The position numbers and the translations under genes are program-made. A stretch of DNA of 55,549 bases from a virus, in the IMG/VR virus record IMGVR_UViG_3300030060_003999, positions 1 through 55,549 of that record. One strand, written 5' to 3'. The notes beneath the pieces were generated by a model that did not search any database, was not told the DNA's origin, and saw only the letters and a program-made list of their open reading frames with translations. Positions 52,249 through 55,549 of the stretch are shown piece by piece. Each line of letters starts with the position of its first letter. Positions within the stretch are counted from its first letter, which is position 1.

Positions 52249-52563
52249 TTAACTAAACAAACTACCTAAGCCATCAAACTCTAAATCTTCATCATCAGTA
52301 TCGCTACCGTCCATAGGAATTTTATTCAACTTATCTAAATATCGTTGATATTTTTCAATAACTCTATTCATAGTTTCTTTAATGTATTTAATGTCTTTTT
52401 GAACTTCAACATCGCTTCTTTCCTTTCCACTCATATTTATGATATGTGTAACATAGTTGTCAAATTCATTAGGAACTGAGCCTTTTGACCCCCAATATTT
52501 ACTTTTACTGTAAACAGGATGGTAACTTTTTCTACTAAATTTTTTTATTTCATCTTTCCACAT
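52249..52563 (-). CDS. tagged helical protein with acidic C-terminus
   Basis: The 104-residue protein starts MWKDEIKKFSRKSYHPV, a tag variant with Ile one position later. A charged helix follows (DVEVQKDIKYIKETMNRVIE lies near it), and the end is acidic (GSDTDDEDLEFDGLGSLF). The start follows GGAGATGATATT. Its neighbour upstream is a large untagged protein, downstream another tagged one. Family unknown. Confidence 0.52.
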   Translation of the reverse strand: MWKDEIKKFSRKSYHPVYSKSKYWGSKGSVPNEFDNYVTHIINMSGKERSDVEVQKDIKYIKETMNRVIEKYQRYLDKLNKIPMDGSDTDDEDLEFDGLGSLFS

Positions 52564-52567
52564 AATA

Positions 52568-53728
52568 TCATCTCCAAAGTCTTGATTGCCACATCTTAGA
52601 AATTACTCTTTGTGTTGGCTTCATTCTAAATCCTCTACCTTTAGGCTCATCGTAAGTTTTAGGGTATGCTTCCTTTGCTGTTTTTCTATAATCAAAACCA
52701 GTCTTTCTTGAGTTTTGCCATGCACGATAACCATTAGGTGCTTTATTAGTTCCCTTGCGCTTTAACGCTCTATCTACTAATGTAAGTAAAGGTAAAGCGG
52801 TAGCAGTTAATTTGAATTCAGTAACTTTCCCTGCAATTGATTTAGGGTCATCTCTTTTGCCTAATCTAGCCAATTCTCTAATAATCTCTTGGTCTTTTTC
52901 CATCAATCTAAAAGATTGTGCTTGAAAGTCTTTCCTTAGTTTATTAACTAAGAGTTTTCCACCAGCATTCCAAAAAGCATTATTTCTAACAACCTTATCA
53001 AAATACTTTTCAATCTCGCTTATTTCTTCAAAATCACTTGCATCAAAGCCTTCGGGAATATCATCCACTTCAACTTCAAGGTCAGCGAATCCATCAGTAT
53101 TCTTGTTGTTGAATTCTTTTGTTGCGTCTTCCATAATATAAAGAAGTCCTCTAGGATTTGCGAATTCAGTTTTTGTTGCTGAGAATAATGCTTGGTGTGG
53201 AGGATTTCCTTCCTTTCCGCCTATACCTGTATGAACAAACCAATCATCGGGGGCTTCTTTATTCCAATGACCCTGAATAGGTCTATCTCGTAATCTATCT
53301 CCACCTCTCCCCTTTCTTTGTTCAGTAAATAGAATAAAAGCAGGGTCGGCAGCAATACCTCTACCGCCAGCATCATCGCCAGTATTTTCATATTCTTTTA
53401 ATACAGTTGCTAATTGCTTGATAATTTTTGCATTACCAACAGTAAACAAATCATCATCAACGGCTTTTTCAATTACCGTTAAAAGTTCATTTGCTCCTTC
53501 ACCGAGAAAGGCTTGATTTCTGCTTCCGCTTCTAACAAAAGGGGAAACAAAGTGTTTCTTTAAGAATACATATAGATTAGGAACATTCTTTGTAAACATA
53601 GCATCTCCGCTAACTCCTTGACAATGGGTTCTCCAAGTGTTAAACTCTTCAACGAACTTAGCGTTCTTTAATTTTTGATTTACTTTGTTCCCTTTAAACG
53701 GGTTGAAGTTTTTCTTTTCTTTAACCAT
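52568..53728 (-). CDS. large basic protein of unknown family
   Basis: Starting at ATG 53728, overlapping the metalloprotease stop by one base, the product has 386 residues. It has a Lys/Asn-rich start (MVKEKKNFNPFKGNKVN), a glycine-rich basic middle (TEQRKGRGGDRLRDRPIQGH) and an end with KMWQSRLWR, which faintly resembles the tag but lacks the Ile-Lys. No catalytic motif is recognised. It may bind DNA. Located directly behind the tagged metalloprotease, it could be its substrate or partner. Confidence 0.5.
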   Translation of the reverse strand: MVKEKKNFNPFKGNKVNQKLKNAKFVEEFNTWRTHCQGVSGDAMFTKNVPNLYVFLKKHFVSPFVRSGSRNQAFLGEGANELLTVIEKAVDDDLFTVGNAKIIKQLATVLKEYENTGDDAGGRGIAADPAFILFTEQRKGRGGDRLRDRPIQGHWNKEAPDDWFVHTGIGGKEGNPPHQALFSATKTEFANPRGLLYIMEDATKEFNNKNTDGFADLEVEVDDIPEGFDASDFEEISEIEKYFDKVVRNNAFWNAGGKLLVNKLRKDFQAQSFRLMEKDQEIIRELARLGKRDDPKSIAGKVTEFKLTATALPLLTLVDRALKRKGTNKAPNGYRAWQNSRKTGFDYRKTAKEAYPKTYDEPKGRGFRMKPTQRVISKMWQSRLWR

Positions 53729-54585
53729 TAAGCCCAATCCTCCTTCTTCTTTTTCCTACGAATAGCCTTATTATTAAACATTGACGGTGCAGATGTTGTA
53801 GTGACTGCCATAGCCGCTTTTAATTCATTAGGGTCAAGACCATTTGCTCTTGCTAAAGTATCTAATATTTCTTTATTTTTCTGACCGTAGCGTTCTAAAG
53901 CAAACTTATAATATTCCTCAATAGTTTGATGAGGCCAATACCTTACATCAGGTTTTCCTTGTGTTTTTGCAGTCATTTCCAAACGAGCCACTTTTTCTCT
54001 CAAGTCCTCTTTCATTTTACCATTAGGAATATCTTCTGTAATTCCATCAATATAAGCAAGTAGTTCTTCTACTTTTTGAATAATTTCGGGAGTCCTCATA
54101 ACATCTTTTGGATTTACACCGAGCATAGCCGCCATTTCTGGAGGGAATAAGATTCTTTTCGTAGCAGGGTGTTTAAGGAACTCTTTCAATCTAATGTAAG
54201 TGCTTTCAGGGAATTGGCCTGTATATGCACCATATTCTGCTTGATGCGTAGCCATACCATCTTGTTCTTCTTTCATTCCAGCGTGAGTGCTTTCGTGCAT
54301 AATTACTCTTGTAATATACCTAATTAATTCTTTATCGGTTGGCTGCCTTCCGAGTTTTTCTTTCAAGAAAGCATTAATCCTTTGATGGTTAATTTTAATA
54401 TTTTCCGTTAGGTATTCTTTAATGTCAGGTCTTTTGCTTTGAAATATCATATCTCGCATTAATTTCTCAAGAAACTTATCCATGTCTTCTCTACTTTCTA
54501 TGCCTATTCCTTCGCCATATTGACCCATAGCACCAATTTCTTTATCAAAATCAATGTCTACTTTTAATAATTCAAACCAATTCAT
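53728..54585 (-). CDS. tagged zinc metalloprotease (HExxH)
   Basis: The ATG at 54585, behind GGGAGGAAGAACT, gives a 285-residue protein starting MNWFELLKVD, the tag. The motif HESTH (97-101) in a helix RYITRVIMHESTHAGM is the signature of gluzincin or metzincin-type zinc proteases, with H114 or E117 in ATHQAEYGAY as a possible third ligand. The remainder is helical. No signal peptide or membrane segment is visible. Combined with the tag, it may be a virion-borne protease that acts after packaging or in the host. Zinc binding is likely; substrate unknown. Confidence 0.75.
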   Translation of the reverse strand: MNWFELLKVDIDFDKEIGAMGQYGEGIGIESREDMDKFLEKLMRDMIFQSKRPDIKEYLTENIKINHQRINAFLKEKLGRQPTDKELIRYITRVIMHESTHAGMKEEQDGMATHQAEYGAYTGQFPESTYIRLKEFLKHPATKRILFPPEMAAMLGVNPKDVMRTPEIIQKVEELLAYIDGITEDIPNGKMKEDLREKVARLEMTAKTQGKPDVRYWPHQTIEEYYKFALERYGQKNKEILDTLARANGLDPNELKAAMAVTTTSAPSMFNNKAIRRKKKKEDWA

Positions 54586-54764
54586 AGTTCTTCCTCCCTC
54601 ATTGGACAACTGGGTTTAATTCCTGCACTCGGAGATGGTAGGCTTAAATTGCATTTTTGATATTTAGTTACCATTTGTTGACACCTGCGACAATATCCAG
54701 TTTTTTGAACACGACTAGCAACTTCTCGCTCATCAAACTTTAGAACTAAATCTCTCCAAGACAT
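54582..54764 (-). CDS. tagged small zinc-finger protein
   Basis: This 60-residue protein begins MSWRDLVLKFDEREVAS, the tag with one extra residue before Lys. It continues with CRRCQQMVTKYQKC and later PSCPMREEEL, so three or four Cys residues make a zinc site. It overlaps the metalloprotease start (54585) by four bases. A small head-loaded zinc protein is a fair inference. Confidence 0.55.
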   Translation of the reverse strand: MSWRDLVLKFDEREVASRVQKTGYCRRCQQMVTKYQKCNLSLPSPSAGIKPSCPMREEEL

Positions 54765-55007
54765 TTACTGACCTCTTGCCTCTAATTCGTCTTGACATTC
54801 TTCAAGCATTTCTTTAATTTTTCTTAGTTGTTGTTCAGGTCTATCTGCCTTCTTTTCATACATACTAAGTAAATATTTCATTTCTTCAAGGAAATCATCT
54901 TTTTTAGGAATAGCCTTTCCTTCATCGTCTAAGCCTCTTTCCTCGTAATCCCTGCCGTATTCATCAAATGCAGGAGGAAGATTCTTTTTAATACTATCTT
55001 TCCACAT
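54765..55007 (-). CDS. tagged acidic helical protein
   Basis: From ATG 55007 the product has 80 residues and begins MWKDSIKKNLPPAFDEYG, a tag variant as in the gene starting at 52563. A TTG upstream (55016) is less likely because the tag then lies inside. The rest is helical and acidic (DDFLEEMKYLLSMYEKKAD is close to the frame), ending in EELEARGQ. The gene follows the next tagged mini-gene with a 5-base gap. Family unknown. Confidence 0.52.
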   Translation of the reverse strand: MWKDSIKKNLPPAFDEYGRDYEERGLDDEGKAIPKKDDFLEEMKYLLSMYEKKADRPEQQLRKIKEMLEECQDELEARGQ

Positions 55008-55012
55008 TAAAA

Positions 55013-55183
55013 TCAATCCTTTCTTGTAAATGGATTTTTGGGCTTGGGCTTTTTCTTATCTTTAGCGGCTTGTTTCATGGATTCTTTTTTGTTTCCATCA
55101 CCATCTAAATCAATGTAATCAGGCTTAGAACCTTCCTTCTCAAATACTTCTTTGTCTTTTTTAACTATATCTCTCCAACTCAT
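55013..55183 (-). CDS. 56-residue tagged protein
   Basis: An open frame of 56 codons starts at ATG 55183 after GGGGATTACA and reads MSWRDIVKKDKEVFEKEG, the full tag, then DYIDLDGDGNKKESMKQAA (the DxDGDG stretch looks like an EF-hand-type or dockerin-like calcium loop) and a Lys/Pro-rich tail. Its stop is near the start of the next tagged gene, and its start overlaps the upstream stop (ATGA). Short length hides it from a 60-residue cutoff. Support is the tag, the ribosome-binding site and exact gap filling. Confidence 0.6.
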   Translation of the reverse strand: MSWRDIVKKDKEVFEKEGSKPDYIDLDGDGNKKESMKQAAKDKKKPKPKNPFTRKD

Positions 55184-55549
55184 TGTAATCCCCTCACGGC
55201 TTCTTTTAATTCGTTAATGTCTAATTTTTCAGGACTAAATTCATGCATTTCAAATCCATTATTGTAAGTGTAATCACCCATAGCAAATTCTTCATATTTT
55301 GTGCTACGGAAATCTATTCGGTAATAACCAACATCTTCTTCTAATTTTTCTTCTTGGGATAAATCTTCTTCACCTTCATACATATCTTCAAAAGTGACAT
55401 CAATTTCAACTCCATCAAGATTTGGGCCGTTTCTATCAGCAAAGTATTCAAAATCGCTAATATCTTGATTTCTTCCCCAATCTTCAACTAATTGTTCTAA
55501 CTTAATTTCTAAGTCTTCTCTTTCGTCATTCTTTAGAATATTCTGCCAT
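55180..55549 (-). CDS. tagged acidic protein (5' end cut by window)
   Basis: The frame runs open to the window edge. The first complete codons read WQNILKNDEREDLEIKLEQL, so the N-terminal tag lies at the edge, with one or two codons missing (Met and perhaps Ser). About 122 codons remain. The protein is acidic (EDLSQEEKLEEDVGYYRIDF). It is the furthest upstream tagged gene in the window, so more may lie beyond. No family is recognised. Confidence 0.55.
   Translation of the reverse strand, partial: WQNILKNDEREDLEIKLEQLVEDWGRNQDISDFEYFADRNGPNLDGVEIDVTFEDMYEGEEDLSQEEKLEEDVGYYRIDFRSTKYEEFAMGDYTYNNGFEMHEFSPEKLDINELKEAVRGLQ

Noticed and set aside
52568-53728. C-terminal KMWQSRLWR as a further docking peptide
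   Set aside because: Trp is there but the Ile/Leu and Lys positions do not fit. Too weak to count.
34455-55549. The N-terminal pattern as a Sec/Tat signal or membrane anchor
   Set aside because: It has no hydrophobic core of 10-15 residues and no twin arginine or cleavage site, and it is present on cytosolic-looking zinc proteins.
34455-55549. The N-terminal pattern as a DNA-level regulatory sequence
   Set aside because: Codon choices vary between genes and the same peptide appears at two C-termini, so the constraint is on protein. Only a few starts share long DNA identity.
1-55549. tRNA genes, CRISPR arrays, insertion sequences, integrase or attachment sites
   Set aside because: None found by eye: no cloverleaf with CCA-type end, no spaced repeats, no transposase or integrase motif. 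A covariance scan would be needed to be sure about tRNAs.

Overview
The window is most of the late (virion) region, plus part of the replication region, of a tailed double-stranded DNA virus that probably infects an archaeon. The archaeal reading rests on several signs: a Hef/XPF-type ERCC4 nuclease, an archaeal-type ATP-dependent DNA ligase, many small zinc-ribbon proteins, ribosome-binding sites of the GAGGTGAT type, and a TTTATATA box in one of the few intergenic gaps. The gene content and AT-rich composition recall the magroviruses of marine group II Euryarchaeota. That assignment is from memory of the family and was not tested by a search.

Layout. Bases 1-3504 run rightward and hold replication genes: the C-terminus of a cysteine-rich, possibly primase-related protein, the ERCC4 nuclease, an AAA+ helicase-like ATPase, a DUF4177-like small protein, a DEDD exonuclease, and two tiny genes (one membrane protein, one zinc ribbon). 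A hairpin terminator at about 3.5 kb separates them from a single leftward array that fills the rest of the window. In the order of transcription (right to left) this array holds: many small accessory genes (55.5-43.3 kb), large terminase, a LAGLIDADG-domain protein, portal (42-37 kb), small and coiled-coil proteins and the ligase (37-31 kb), protease-scaffold, major capsid protein and head accessories (31-27.3 kb), two membrane proteins with an Arf-like GTPase (27.3-26 kb), head-tail connection genes (26-20.3 kb), tail tube, frameshifted tail chaperones, tape measure (20.3-14.9 kb), and tail tip, hub and fibre genes (14.9-3.5 kb). The apparent single tail-tube gene, the frameshifting chaperones and the roughly 1,000-residue tape measure suggest a long non-contractile tail.

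The most striking signal is a short peptide, M-(x)-W-x-x-[IL]-[hydrophobic]-K, at the extreme N-terminus of at least 18 otherwise unrelated proteins encoded between 34 and 55.5 kb. Nearly the same peptide (WSDIHK) sits at the extreme C-terminus of the protease-scaffold protein and of an 81-residue coiled-coil protein. I infer a head-targeting (cargo-loading) tag that mimics a scaffold docking peptide, analogous in concept to the capsid-targeting sequence of T4 internal proteins. The tagged proteins include a HExxH metalloprotease, a pentapeptide-repeat protein, a 766-residue helical protein and several small basic or zinc-binding proteins, so they may form an injected or encapsidated toolkit. 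A second notable system is the Arf-like small GTPase encoded directly downstream of two small membrane proteins inside the structural operon. No stretch longer than 300 bases lacks a gene. No tRNA, CRISPR array or insertion sequence was seen.
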